This document shows positions 37,401 to 47,805 of a stretch of DNA of 64,000 nt, one piece after another. Position 1 is the first letter of the stretch. The number at the start of each line of letters is the position of its first letter. A model generated the notes under the pieces. It saw only the letters and a list, made by a program, of their open reading frames with translations, searched no databases and was not told the origin of the DNA. The position numbers and the translations under genes are program-made. The DNA comes from Onchidella celtica (taxonomy: Eukaryota > Mollusca > Gastropoda > Systellommatophora > Onchidiidae), in contig OZ007569.1 of assembly GCA_963931925.1 (NCBI GenBank), forward strand, positions 12,918,663 through 12,982,662, in the 5' to 3' direction.

Positions 37401-38597
37401 CATCCGCCATTAAAGGTTTACGGTAGGGACCAACGCTTCAGCATAGCTACAATTTTGAATGATACCATTTTGACGCGCCTACTGAACGCGGAAGTTTGGT
37501 TCCGCACCAAGAAATTAATACATGTACAACCAATCTTGACAAATAAAAAGAATTTCTACTGCAGATAGAACTAGAATCGGAATTTCCCGAGCGGCGGTCA
37601 TATTGGTAATACGATCGCCGCTCGGGAAATTCTGTAAAAAACGACACAGCCCGAAGCTCGTGTTTCCAGTCTGGTTAATTTATTAGTCTGTGAATAAACC
37701 CGAGCTTTATCCGCCAGTACTGTTGGTGTCCCAGGCTGTATCTGCCGATAGAGTTGGTGGATAAACCTAAGAAGTATCCGCTGATTATGTTGGCCGTTAA
37801 ACCTGGGCAATATCCACCACCATTATAAACCTAGGCAGTAATCGCCGATAATGTTGCCGGCCAAGGCTGTATCTGCCGATAATGTTGGCCGATAAACCTG
37901 GGCAGTATAAGCCGATAATGTTGCCAGACCAGGCTGTATACAGTGCTGATAGTGCTGGTGGATAAACCTGGGCAGTATCCACAAACATTATCAGCAGATA
38001 AACCTGGGCAGTATCCGCCAACATTATCGGCAGATAAACCTGGGCAGTATCCACTGATAATATTGGCGAATAATGACATCCACAATTACAATATAGGGCC
38101 TAGAGTCTAGGCCTAATTTATATTCAGTCACTTCAATTTCAAACAAAACTAGAAAATACTAGATCTAGATCTAGTAATAGGCCTACATGTAATGAAAAAT
38201 GTAAGTAACCACGTAAAAACCAGAATGGTAGTATAAAATATGCTTCCAAGACATCCAAGAAAGCCGCTTACACAATATTATGAACTGGGAACTGGGGAAA
38301 AAAAGGGGGGGGGGGGATGACAGAACAGACAGCCAATCCCAAAGTTGACAGTTTCAATTCCTTGAAATCCATTTGAACAAAATAGAAAAACTATGAATCA
38401 GTAAATTCAGTTGGTACATGTATACATATATATGAACAATCCTCAGCCTAGATCTAAATAATTTTGTAACTTCTGAACTTACCGCAATCTTTAAAAAGGA
38501 GGTCGCAGTTTGGTGCTGCTTTTAGTTGGTGTCCATGAATAGTTACGACACTAAAAACTGATGCCACGGCGAAACACAAGAAGGTGCTGGCTGTCAT
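34324..38597 (-). CDS. NPC2: NPC2-like ML-domain sterol/lipid transfer protein, complete
   Basis: Soluble secreted/lysosomal protein that carries cholesterol or related lipids. Exons on the - strand: 38597-38483, 36312-36202, 35775-35597, 34410-34324, with GT/AG borders and matched phases, giving 163 aa. Residues 1-22 (MTASTFLCFAVASVFSVVTI and two more) form a signal peptide. The ML fold follows: FKDCGSVAGK (35-44), a glycosylation sequon NGT (51-53), the VHGKIGELPWVPF strand (86-98), ACKDSGLTCPIKGK (105-118), YLPTLDVLTAYPS (123-135), and a closing KWELKNKAGKDVFC (141-154). Mature cysteines are 31, 38, 54, 106, 113 and 154. Compared with human NPC2 (151 aa) one cysteine of the second pair is missing and there is an extra one at 31. 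The identity is firm at family level; molluscs and arthropods often have several paralogues, so strict orthology is not proven. Confidence 0.93.
34860..34962 (+). mobile_element. Possible LINE/SINE 3' tail ending (TTATC)n
   Basis: The string AAATTTCCTTGTACAAGGAC is followed by GAATAAAATTTATCTTATCT and more TTATC units. This is a common 3' terminus of invertebrate non-LTR retrotransposons. It lies in the last NPC2 intron. No upstream element body was recognised. Confidence 0.45.
35597..35775 (-). CDS. NPC2: NPC2 exon 3: lipid-cavity core
   Basis: Encodes NDEGTLNSEVHGKIGELPWV, PFQLKNPNACKDSGLTCPIK and KAVEDYLPTLDVLTAYPS. The acceptor is CTGTCATTTCAG and the donor TCT|GTAAGT. It joins exon 2 directly; a competing frame at 35876-35960 is intronic. 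Confidence 0.93.
36202..36312 (-). CDS. NPC2: NPC2 exon 2
   Basis: Encodes SVAGKLAGVSFNGTCEHGKA then VLKKGTTVLIDFKFSA. The acceptor is ATTATTTTACAG and the donor GCAA|GTAAGT. The 2.2-kb intron separating it from exon 1 is packed with repeats. Confidence 0.92.
36950..37275 (+). mobile_element. tRNA-derived SINE-like repeat, tandemly duplicated
   Basis: GTAGCGTAGTGGTTAGCATC resembles an A-box region and GGGGACCATGGTTCAATTCT a B-box. A second B-box-like piece (GGGGACAGTGGTTTGATTCC) begins at 37138. Each is followed by a related TTTTATCAG ... AATCCAA-ACAGTAAT ... GGAATAAATC body, so a unit of about 120-150 bases is present twice. It lies in NPC2 intron 1 and is antisense to NPC2. Confidence 0.6.
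37331..37690. mobile_element. Foldback/MITE-like palindromic element with a nested hairpin
   Basis: The outer ends CAGACTAATAAA (37331-37342) and TTTATTAGTCTG (37679-37690) are perfect inverted repeats, continuing imperfectly through ACCCAGTCTGG/CCAGTCTGGTT. Near the centre a perfect 17-base stem pairs GAATTTCCCGAGCGGCG (37580-37596) with its complement (37616-37632). The sequences just outside, TGGATAAACCC and TGAATAAACCC, look like a target duplication, but the neighbouring minisatellite has the same GATAAACC motif. It is in NPC2 intron 1. Confidence 0.65.
37691..38065. repeat. Minisatellite with GATAAACCTGGGCAGTATC units
   Basis: Diverged tandem repeats of roughly 32-40 bases built from GGCAGTATCCGCCAACATTA, TCGGCAGATAAACCTG and related variants across about 375 bases of NPC2 intron 1. 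Units contain short internal palindromes (CCGATAATGTTGGC). The short frames it leaves open on the - strand are artefacts. Confidence 0.85.
38483..38597 (-). CDS. NPC2: NPC2 exon 1: signal peptide and FKDCG
   Basis: ATG at 38597-38595 is the first Met in frame before a hydrophobic signal sequence. The exon ends TTTAAAGATTGCG|GTAAGT, leaving phase 1. Confidence 0.9.
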
Positions 38598-39801
38598 GTT
38601 TCCACTTTATCGACGTTTTGTTGGCTCTGCTTGAGTAAAAAACAAACAAACAAACAAACTGGTGTAGATCCAATTTGTGTGACGACTCTATAACAGCCAG
38701 GAAGTTGACAAGCCAACCGGCTCCTCGAACGATCACCCAGGACGAATGGATGGTCAGAGTCAGAGCTTTTCCACAATCACGTGAGAAGTCATGTGACATG
38801 GTTTAATGAGGTCATGGGACTTGGCTATCTGCAGTAATCTTTTACTGTATCATTATTACATAAATCTACGGGCAGCAATTGCTATCCGCGTGATACTAGC
38901 AATTTTGCTTTAGCTAAATACTAACTCTGATTCAGTTTATATTTCAAGAACAGTCAAAAGCCAAAAAAGATCTGCATCTAGGTCTATTTGTGACATTAAT
39001 TGACACAACATTGTTATCGTTCTATGACTGCGAATAGCCAGACCAAAGTGGTCAACAAAAAAAATAATTATTCTCTCATCATCAACACAGATATCTTTAT
39101 GGAATCAAGGAGTGACGTAGCTTACATGCAGTCTTTACTCAAATTAAATTTTAAAATTTAGCACATAATGTCATAAGTTGCTGTATCTATTTTTATCACC
39201 TTAATACATGTAATATGTTCAGAAACTCTACATTATTCGCTTGCAAACATTCTATAAAATCTGGGGAAATACCCACGATGACGGCCGTGACTGCTGTAAA
39301 CTGAATAAAGTCACATTTCGTTACATTGGGTCATGCTAGATCTAGCCTATTTTCAATTTCAACACAAGACTCACTAGAATCTAGATCTACTCACTCACAC
39401 TACTCACGGGCGTGGGCCCAGTTGTCGCGTGCTCATATCAGTCACAACTCAGTCCAAACGCCACCAGTTCGTGTTAAGTTGCACTTGATTCTTTTAATAC
39501 AATAGGCCTACCTCCGCCTAGGGCCTAGATCTAGACTCTAGTATCCAAAGTGATAAAAATTTAGCGACCCTTATTTTTGCAGACGTTTGCGGATAAGATC
39601 AGAATCTTATTCGCAGATGGAGTTTGGGTTTTATGTAGGAAGAATTCCTTTAGCTCACAATTCTGGATTGTTTTGTTGAATGATTAGGCGGGAGGAATTC
39701 CTTACGAGATCCGCACTTTTTGATAAAAAACCCTATATATTTTTTCGGTACTTATTAATTTTGTTAGTTTATCCAATTGTCATTGGAAAAAAAGCAATGT
39801 T

Positions 39802-39876
39802 GGGGGCGTGAGAGTCTAGTCAGTTTGTATCAATGGGCGGTAGTCAGATTGACTACTCAGGCGAAAAGGGGCTGGG
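39802..39876 (+). repeat. About 75-base dispersed repeat, copy 1
   Basis: GGGGGCGTGAGAGTCTAGTC, then AGTTTGTATCAATGGGCGGT and GAAAAGGGGCTGG, is closely matched by the - strand at 59400-59321. Similarity ends abruptly on both sides, as expected for the edge of a mobile element. Confidence 0.75.
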
Positions 39877-42284
39877 GTAGTTGTGTTAGTTTCTGGTCTT
39901 TGGCGCTTTGTCGGCAACAGTGCGGATCTCGTACGGAATTCCTTCCGATTAGGCTTTTCACTCAACAAGATGGCTCGATTAGGAGTAGTGCATGGTGTTT
40001 CGTACGGTAATGATGCCTCAGGTTGTCTTTCTTTTAACGATACTCAGCAGCTATTCTGTATAGTACTAGTAGCACTTTTACTTAGGTTCCCCGGGGGCAT
40101 GCTATTAAGTAAGCTCTCCTGCCAAGACGGTAACGGGGGTTCAGAAATCAGATCTCCGCAAGAGCTGACTTTCTTTTCTGCTTTTTCCCCCCACTGATCA
40201 TCGTTGCTTTGCAGAGTATAAAATTGTGAAAAGGAATTTTTTTTTTTGTAGGCCTGGATGATATTATTAGACAATTTTGTCAGGTGTGAAATCACAGAAA
40301 AAGTCAGACAGAGCAAATAAAAATGAACTCAACTTCCATGCAAAAAAAAAATTAATAAAGCGAAACATGACTGTAGCGGAATTGCTAAGTCTGCACTCAG
40401 CAGAGGTCATTTCTTTAAGTACAATTTGCAGTGTATGAGGGTGGTCGGACACTGTACGAGACCCATACTTGGAAAGTCCGTACAGTTTCCATTCATACTA
40501 TAAGATTTATGGACGGCACCTGGCTATTACGCGGGTGAGCCCAGCCTTTAAGACTAACGTTCATGAGGAAGTAGCAGCAGAGCTCTCCTTACTTCCATCC
40601 CGAGAGGATGAAGTGCGTATGTAATTTAACCGTGTAGTTGGCACACTTTTAAAACCAGTAAGTGACTGGTAAAGTGTGTATGTATTTTAAAATAAAACCG
40701 TGTAGTTGGAAAGTGTTTTTGAGATCAACCTGTAGTTGACTCAATATTTATATTGACTCAGCGTGTAGCTGGTGAAATAACCCGTTAGATTGTTCATCAT
40801 ATAAGATCACTGAGCTGTTACCGTGAGGTTATTCTGAGGTTTTCCCTGGATATTTTACCTGGAGATTGTACCCGAAGTTGTACCTGGAGTTCACATGGAG
40901 TTTGTCCTGTCCAGAACGACAACGACATAGCCTGGAACTTCAGATGATTTAATTATACTTCTTGTTGGGAGTCATAGCCGAGCGGAGGAACGAAACTGTG
41001 TGTGAATATAATATAAAGTGATATTAAAGTCTGTCACTTGCAGATCGGCAATTTCTCTTATTACTACTACTAGGACTGGTAGACAAATGTGAACTTTGTC
41101 CTGAATGTGAGGTTCAAAGGACTACAGTCATTATTTAGTTTTTGAGTGTTTTAGAATATACATATGATTCAATTCTGTTTAAGTTGATATATAATTTGCA
41201 TTTCAGATCGCAGCTAATACTGCATTTTAACCCAAACCCGCGCACTACCCGTAAAGCCCGCTGCACGGTCAGTGACTTAACTCACGGAGAATCTTATCTG
41301 GGGTCACTGACCCGTGCCGCTATGTGATGACCACAAACGCTGTCCACGTGGTTCGGTTTTTATTGATCGGTATGAAAACATTCGCTGCTATGCCTTATCA
41401 CGCTTGATAATGAATTAACCAGCAAAATCTTAGTCTGTCAGTCTCTAACCAATGATCTGACTTATGATTCCAAACTGACAGCTGTAGTTTTCGTGAGAAC
41501 AAAGCATGATAACTAGCCACGCCCTCCCAAGCCCTACACAAATGGTTTCATCCTGATTGACACATACTATAAATAAACCAATGTGGGCATTTGGGGCAAA
41601 GATTATTTCAGAGCTCGTTTCTGATTGGTTCTTAGATACAGACAACTCCAGATGGTGGTCAGCTTGAGAGAAAATGAGATAATATTGCAAATTTGTTGAG
41701 CAACAGTTCGCATGTCGATGTTATTGTTACATTTTTTGAAAGTGTGGGGAGAGCCTTTGAAAGCTTAGTCTTTGTGATTCCGACCAGTGGTTCACTGGTT
41801 AACATGTCCATGTCACAATGCGTTTGATTTAGAAGAGATACGGTGAACAATAACACGGTGGTTACGTCTCAAAAAGTTCAGTGACCTGATGCGTGAAAAT
41901 ACGGCTTGCGCGTGGCGCGGTCAGCTTGACCTTCCCGACTTTTGCCGCCCGTGCGGCGTGAGCGCTTGCGAGTAAATACCGACAATTGCCGCCCCTCGCA
42001 GGGTGAGGGTTAAGGTATTCTTTTTCAGGAGCTCTAAGTAAGGCTATTTTGAAGCATTTATTTGCATACTATTCACTGTATCTGTCACTGTCGATTGGGT
42101 CTTCTCTTTTTATTCGTTTGATCTTATCTTTCTTTCTTGCTGTTTGATGTATTTATGTATAAATCATATATCATTCATATTTCGGCATTATCCTTAGTAG
42201 CATTATTACCAATATTAAACTTAGTAATTGATTTATATTCTATCTTGGGTCTTTTCTTGGTGTTTTGGCAGAGCAAGCATGAGA

Positions 42285-42435
42285 TTCCCTGATATTTTGT
42301 AAGGGGTTACAGAGCTTGGCGAGCAATACCTTTGCTTGCTCCCGACTCTGTGACAAGGTTCCTGTCCCTCTATTTAAGGTGTTACAAAACTCGGTGAGCA
42401 ATACCGTTGCTTGCTCCTGGCTTTGTGACAGTGAC
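42285..42435. repeat. Diverged direct repeat of about 70 bases
   Basis: GAGCAATACCTTTGCTTGCTC and GAGCAATACCGTTGCTTGCTC sit in two related blocks (about 42300-42355 and 42375-42435) that also share ACTCTGTGACA/GCTTTGTGACA. The GAGCAA...TTGCTC core is palindromic in each. Confidence 0.7.
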
Positions 42436-42694
42436 AAATAGCTGAAGCAAAAGACACCCAAAATATATTCACACTGACTAAAAGATATCATTTACATGTT
42501 TAAAATTTGATTTACATTTTTATTTCTAATTAGCAAATGACCCGTTCAATGAAGGAATAAATAAAAAGTAATCTGGAGCACACTAGTAAGGATCAGTTTC
42601 CCCATGACATCAATTTTGCAAAAACCCTAGGAAAAAAAAACCCCATTGATTCCTAATAATGAGCAGTGCTAGACTAGGTAAAAAAAAAAAAAAA

Positions 42695-42775
42695 AGGTCC
42701 AGCGTGGGATGGCACCCATAGTTTCTGGCTGATAACCGCAGATACTAGTCATTGTGCTACCGCAGATCCCGATAG
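42695..42775 (-). mobile_element. Possible tRNA-derived SINE head
   Basis: On the - strand GGTAGCACAATGACTAGTAT is followed by TATCAGCCAGAAACTATGGG and a GGGTGCCATCCC block. The A-box/B-box-like layout and spacing suggest a degenerate tRNA-like SINE head. Low certainty. Confidence 0.3.
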
Positions 42776-43662
42776 GCTGGAGGAACTTTTCCATAGCTGA
42801 CATCATAAAACCAAGAAACCCCCATCTTGAAATAAGATCCTGATGTTATTCACAGGCGTCTGTGAATAAGCACTTCGTAAAAAATTTGCATTTATTTAAG
42901 TTAATCATTGAAAACAAATTTATGCAAAGGTTTTTATTAAGGGTTAACTCCACTCTACAAACCTCAAACATTTTACAAACAGGTCTTATCCCATTTTTTT
43001 CCCTTTAATTTTAATTTACTATTGACTGTAATATAGATAAAACGAATCTAGCCTGGATGTCTGGTGATCACGGACAAAGTCTCCCATTTTAGATGGTCAG
43101 ACAAGGCAAACTATCTTTTTTTGTGGACATTTCTATGTCTTTGGCTCAGGCTGACCTTAAAAGAATTTAGTTATAACTACAGTCAGGATTATATTATTTC
43201 ATCATTTCAAAATTTATGGATGGTTTGCCATTGAGAATGTTCCATGAGTTATTGAACTACTCTTATCTTAGAATTTAGATAAAACTAGAATGCCATAGTA
43301 TTGTTTGATTTGGAGGAAAGTGGCCAACATGAAATTGAGTGCCTACAGTTACACTGAGAATCACATCAGTTTGTAATTCTCTGGTGGCCAGATTTGTGTT
43401 TGCGGTTTTTGTAAAACATGGGAACTGTTATGTACATATATTTAGTAAGGCTTGGATTGCTACAATTTTCCCACAATGTTGACATCTTTACACAGTGGTT
43501 GACAAAAGTCAGAGGGGTCCACTTCCTTTTAAATCAGACAAAATGTGCATTGAAAAGTTATCAGTCACATCGTAAATCAGGACACTACAAACTTATTGTT
43601 ACAACTCACAATGTGGTAAAACATTTAAACTGAGACTAATGGAAAATATTTTATTGTAACAG

Positions 43663-43748
43663 AAAAGTTTCATTCAGCCCAGCCAAGTAATCCTAGAATG
43701 GAAGTTAAACCTGAGCTTGTCCAAATCAAGGCTACAAGTGAGGATGAG
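43663..43748 (+). CDS. MBIP: MBIP exon: VQIKA block
   Basis: Encodes KFHSAQPSNPRMEVKPELVQ then IKATSEDE. Acceptor TTATTGTAACAG, donor GAG|GTACGT. It contains one in-frame ATG (residue R-M-EV) that could be an alternative start. Confidence 0.8.
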
Positions 43749-46700
43749 GTACGTATACAATTGTATTCATAAATAATCATCTTCTTAACAGCAATTGCTT
43801 GGCGTCTGTTTAAATGGTATGAAAACATTATTCAGTTATTGCTTTATGACAGTTTCTAAAATAGATCATGATGCATCTAGTATGTTTTCAGATTTTAATT
43901 TTTACAAAACCTTTTTTTCAGACTGCATTTGTTCCATGGCTATACATATCTGTATCTGACTGTCGCAGCAGTCCTCAATAGTTTGTCTAGCTCTGTCTTG
44001 TCAAATTATAGAAAGCATGCATGTCCCTGGCCCTTTGTCCTTTTATGTATGTGTGCTAGCCACCATTTATCAAATTTGTCAATACATAATATATACATTT
44101 TATACATGTACATGTAAAATACTTGTATCAAACACAAAGTTTAGGTGCCAAACCTATCTATTCTCTAAAGTGCATGAGGATCTAGCGCAAACTGATAGTA
44201 AGGCCAGCATGACTTTTCCACTGGTCATGAGGAAGACTGACTTTTAAACCTCTTTGACAAAAATAATAAATTAATCCAAAGGCAGGCAATTGCGCTTAAT
44301 TCATGACATTTGACTGGAAATTGATATGGAGCTTGTTTGGGCAAAATTTTAACCCAGTTCTTTTGGGATAGCAAATGCATTTGACAAGGCAATAAACATG
44401 GTATGCTGTCTGTAACAGTAATGGGTAATATAATCGATCTGTTCTGCATGTTGAAACGGAAAGAAAGACCAGTAAGTACCGGTAGCAACCCTGATGCCAA
44501 CATCATTTCATGAGATTGTAGCAGAGAATGAAGTTTAACATGAAACATTCATGGACAACACACAAAAGCAATCCTGAGGTTTATTTTCATGTTGCAGGTA
44601 GTTAGACATTATATTTGAAAAGAGACTTTTTTGGCATTCAGTGTGTCTATTTTGAAACTGTATTTATGTATAGGTAAACAGAAGAATTGAAGCTTTCACC
44701 ACAAACAAGAGAAGGGAAATCAATGAAAGGAATATCAGGGAGTTCATCTCACCTTTCACTTCAGGTACATTACTTTTTTTTTTTTCATCCATATGTTTAA
44801 AATTTTAAGAACACTGAAATTTACACTGACAGAATGCAATTGTAAGTTTATGAATAGTCATCATGGCAACTACTCTGGCATAGATCTGTTTGTCAGTGTT
44901 TGTTATTTTCAGTATGTGCATATGAAATGTCTTGGGTAGCTCATTTAGAGCAGTCATTGTGAATGATAGAGAGAAAAATGGTTGTCTCTGATCACTTGAT
45001 GCCACAGCATTACTCAAGGGTATATTTATTTTATTATAGTTATCACAAAGTATTTTAATCTCTTGAAATGCATAAAGTTGTAAATTAAAATTCCCTGTAA
45101 CATAATTGCATCCAGTGGCAACCCAATTAGTTCCCTTCCAAGTGGTCAGAGATGCAAACTGAAATATTTGCTTGCAGTTTCCAACTCCAAGAGACGAGAA
45201 GTAACTTATACTTATGTTAACAATAAAAATATTTAGAAACCTTACAGTACCTCAACAATTATTTTACACAGTTGATTTACTGTAACAGTGTGATGGCCTG
45301 AATGGATGAAACATGGCTGCTGTGTTAATTAAAAGCATAACATTTCACCTACCTTCCTTGAAAATTTACACTTGTGGAAATCAGAGTGAATTATGGTGCA
45401 AAGTACAGTAATGTCCTGAACTGTGTTGATTTGAAGGTCATCTATACATTTGGTTCTGCATAAATATTGCACTCATTTTTAGCATTTTACTTCTAATTTT
45501 CTATTGGTGTCCTTAGACATTCTCAAAGTGTTACACTAACTGCAGTCTTCTTTCTTCTTAGGTCTTACCATTTAAAGCTTTATTTGCTGTATGTGCTGGT
45601 ATTTTCTTGTTTGCTGATAGTGATAGGGGTGCTTATAATTAGTTGTTGTTGTTACCTGCCATTTTGACATTCTAGATACAGAAGCAAGCTGTGCAAGAGT
45701 TGAAGCAGTTTATGTGCACAGGGAAGGTGAAAAGAGTCACATCAGCTTGAAGAAAGTTGACAATGTGTATGGTCCACAGACCTGCATCCCAGCTGATGAA
45801 GACGCTGATGACAGGAATTTAGTGCGTCTACCAATTGATGTTCAACGTGCCGAAGCGGTTGAGGAAAGATTGACAAACATGGAATTGCATTTAAACATGC
45901 CCAATGGTAATCTAGCCTTAGATTCATTAATTCATTTGTGTCTATGCATACTTTGTCTTTGAACATGACCAGGGTGAATCCAGCTTGAAATACTTTGCAA
46001 TACCTACCATGTATAATAAGTTGGTGATGAAAGGAACTGGACATGCGAACAAGTTTTTGAACTCAGCCTTGCATCTTTAGACCTGTTTTCCCTCAACGGA
46101 TCAGCCATCTGTTCACACTTAAAATTTAAATTTTTGTAAGTCTAAGTGTTAGGCCTGGACTGAATTGCTAGTCTTTCTTTAAAATTCAGCTAACACCATA
46201 TGAACTGTAATGTAAACCTGACATAAGATGGAGGGGGGAAAGAGAGAAACATGTTTTCAGTATGTTTTTTTGCATTTAGTTTCAAACATAATTGTGTTTT
46301 GGTGTACTGGTAATGTCTAGTGATACATGTAGTTTGCAGTCGGTTTAAGGAGCATTTTTCTGTAGTGTTTATTTTGGTGGGAAAAAAAAGATAAAGAATT
46401 AATGGTTGCATGGTTTTTTTTTTTATAATTTAATCCATATTAGCAGATTGAACAAATTACAATAATTTAATATTCATTTACTTTTTAGCTGGTGAGGATA
46501 TTTTCAAGCGTGTCAAGGCTTTGGAAGAAAGGATCAGCTACCTTGAGGGTTTGTCACCTGAATATTTCAGCAACGGAGTAAGTGAACATTTATTATTCTG
46601 TCAACTGTGGTGAATGGTTTCATTGTGCCAGGATTAGTTTTGACTGCATTTTTGTGTCTCTATTAACATTATTTAATACAGAATATATATAATGGTCTTC

Positions 46701-47469
46701 GCACACTAATGATGAATATCAAAAAAATGTATTATTTTAAGAAATCCATTTAGCATAATGTATGCATAAATCAACAAATCTGGCATTGTATCTTTCTTCA
46801 GATACCTCTGACAAAACAACAACAACAGTTGAATACTCATACTGAAAGCAGTGAGAGAAGAGAAGAAAGGATTGCCTCAGGAATGAAGAAGGTGAGTTGT
46901 CTGACCACTCATTATGCTCAGTCAAACTTCCTGGTCTAGTCAGTCATTGTGCTTTCAAGTCATTCAGGTTGAATTTATGAAAACGATACTGCGATTCACA
47001 TCAAGTTCTATTCAAATACCAGAGTGGATTGGTGGACCCCGGGGTGTAGGCCTACCTAGTGAAATGTAGGCCTTTTATTATTTAAGATAAATGGACCCCC
47101 GACCAATGAAAAGCTGTCTTTCATCGCCAAGTTAGGCTAGGGTAAGAAAACAAACATTCGAATGGTGGCATGGATGTCGATAGATCTAGATCTACATGTT
47201 TTGTTGGACCTGGGGGATGTGCTAGATATTGATTTCACCAGACAAGGGGCGCTCGTTACAATGTTGGCAGGTCAGAATTCCATGCTGAACTGACATTACT
47301 TACAGTTATTCCAGAACAGATGTACTTATGTCAGGATGACTCTTTAATATGGCGTTTGCTATTCTTTTAGGGTGAAAATTTATCAGACATTGACAGCAGA
47401 ATCAGGCAGCTGAAGCAGATTTTGAAACGGAAAATGGATGCACATGGCCAGGGACAGCCTCCAGCATGA
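43663..47469 (+). CDS. MBIP: MAP3K12-binding inhibitory protein 1 (MBIP), C-terminal two thirds
   Basis: In animals MBIP binds and restrains the kinase MAP3K12 (DLK/MUK) and is a subunit of the nuclear ATAC histone acetyltransferase complex. Exons: 43663-43748, 44674-44764, 45676-45906, 46489-46577, 46802-46891, 47371-47469, all with GT/AG borders and matched phases, giving 227 residues plus a split first codon. Recognisable blocks in order are VQIKATSEDEVNRRIEAF, NKRREINERNIREF, the SCARVEAVY ... VYGPQT core, AVEERLTNMELHL, the coiled-coil RVKALEERISYLEGLSPEYF, and a final DIDSRIRQLKQILKRKMD helix. The leucine heptads fit the leucine-zipper pair known in MBIP. Human MBIP is 344 aa, so about 110-120 N-terminal residues are missing. 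They may be in undetected upstream exons, or translation may start at the Met in the first exon. Confidence 0.9.
44674..44764 (+). CDS. MBIP: MBIP exon: RRIEAF/INERNIREF block
   Basis: Encodes VNRRIEAFTTNKRREINERN then IREFISPFTS. The acceptor is TATGTATAG and the donor TCAG|GTACAT. The block matches the family signature closely. Confidence 0.9.
45676..45906 (+). CDS. MBIP: MBIP exon: SCAR / VYGPQT core
   Basis: Encodes TEASCARVEAVYVHREGEKS, SLKKVDNVYGPQTC, an acidic DEDADDRN linker and EAVEERLTNMELHLNMPN. The acceptor is GACATTCTAG and the donor AATG|GTAATC. Confidence 0.92.
46489..46577 (+). CDS. MBIP: MBIP exon: coiled coil
   Basis: Encodes GEDIFKRVKALEERISYLEG then LSPEYFSNG, with leucines and isoleucine at heptad spacing and the family LEGLSPEYF motif. 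Acceptor ACTTTTTAG, donor GGA|GTAAGT. Confidence 0.92.
46802..46891 (+). CDS. MBIP: MBIP exon: Gln/Glu-rich linker
   Basis: Thirty codons, phase 0 on both sides: IPLTKQQQQQLNTHTESSER then REERIASGMKK. The sequence is low in conservation, but the splice borders (TTTCTTCAG, AAG|GTGAGT) and phase support it. Confidence 0.82.
47371..47469 (+). CDS. MBIP: MBIP terminal exon
   Basis: Encodes GENLSDIDSRIRQLKQILKR then KMDAHGQGQPPA and stops at TGA 47467-47469. It aligns with the last helix of vertebrate MBIP (LDEKI..LKQALLRK-type). Acceptor ATTCTTTTAG. Confidence 0.9.
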   Translation, partial: GENLSDIDSRIRQLKQILKRKMDAHGQGQPPA

Positions 47470-47542
47470 CAGTGTTGTCTAGTAAGTGGCTCAGATAGCT
47501 TTGTGTACACTTTCTCCTAATACATGTACAACCTCTAAATCA

Positions 47543-47805
47543 ATATCGATGGTGTTAGGAGCAAACCGGCCAAGTTGAAATAAGCAAATTTTACGGGAGA
47601 AACAAAAAACTGCCGCTAAAACTAATGGGAAATGGACCTAGACAGTTTGATCACATGCTTATTTTGAGTATTTCTACTGGATAATGGTAACAGCTACTTT
47701 TGCATATGATGCAGGATTCCAGGCGTCATAAATTGATACATGTACTATATAAAGTAATATGAAATTTTTTGGACTTGGCCTGTTTGCACCTGACACCATC
47801 GATAT
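47543..47805 (+). mobile_element. MITE family B, copy 2
   Basis: Ends ATATCGATGGTGTTAGGAGC and TTTGCACCTGACACCATCGATAT form terminal inverted repeats. The interior aligns base for base over most of its length with the reverse complement of 15451-15710 (AATAAGCAAATTTTAC, GGGAAATG, AGTTTGATCACATG, GATGCAGGATTCCA). It sits about 75 bases after the MBIP stop codon and so may be transcribed in the 3' UTR. Confidence 0.88.

Larger units (their letters stand above)
38598..43662. other. Intergenic region between NPC2 and MBIP; MBIP N-terminal exons not located
   Basis: The two genes point away from each other, so their promoters should lie here. GC-rich and CpG-containing patches occur at about 39400-39450 and 41270-42010. 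I searched both strands for the N-terminal third of MBIP and found no convincing exon. The stretch 40430-41120 has a repetitive GTAGTTG/GTGTAGTTGG and CCTGGA(G/A) composition like an untranslated retroelement leader, but nothing decisive supports that. Confidence 0.45.

Noticed and set aside
37797-38085. Repetitive - strand proteins with GYCPGLSADN repeats
   Set aside because: They are translations of the GATAAACCTGGGCAG minisatellite in an NPC2 intron.
40430-41120. LTR or retroelement leader
   Set aside because: Repetitive GTAGTTGG and CCTGGA composition is suggestive, but no terminal repeats, primer-binding site or second copy was seen.
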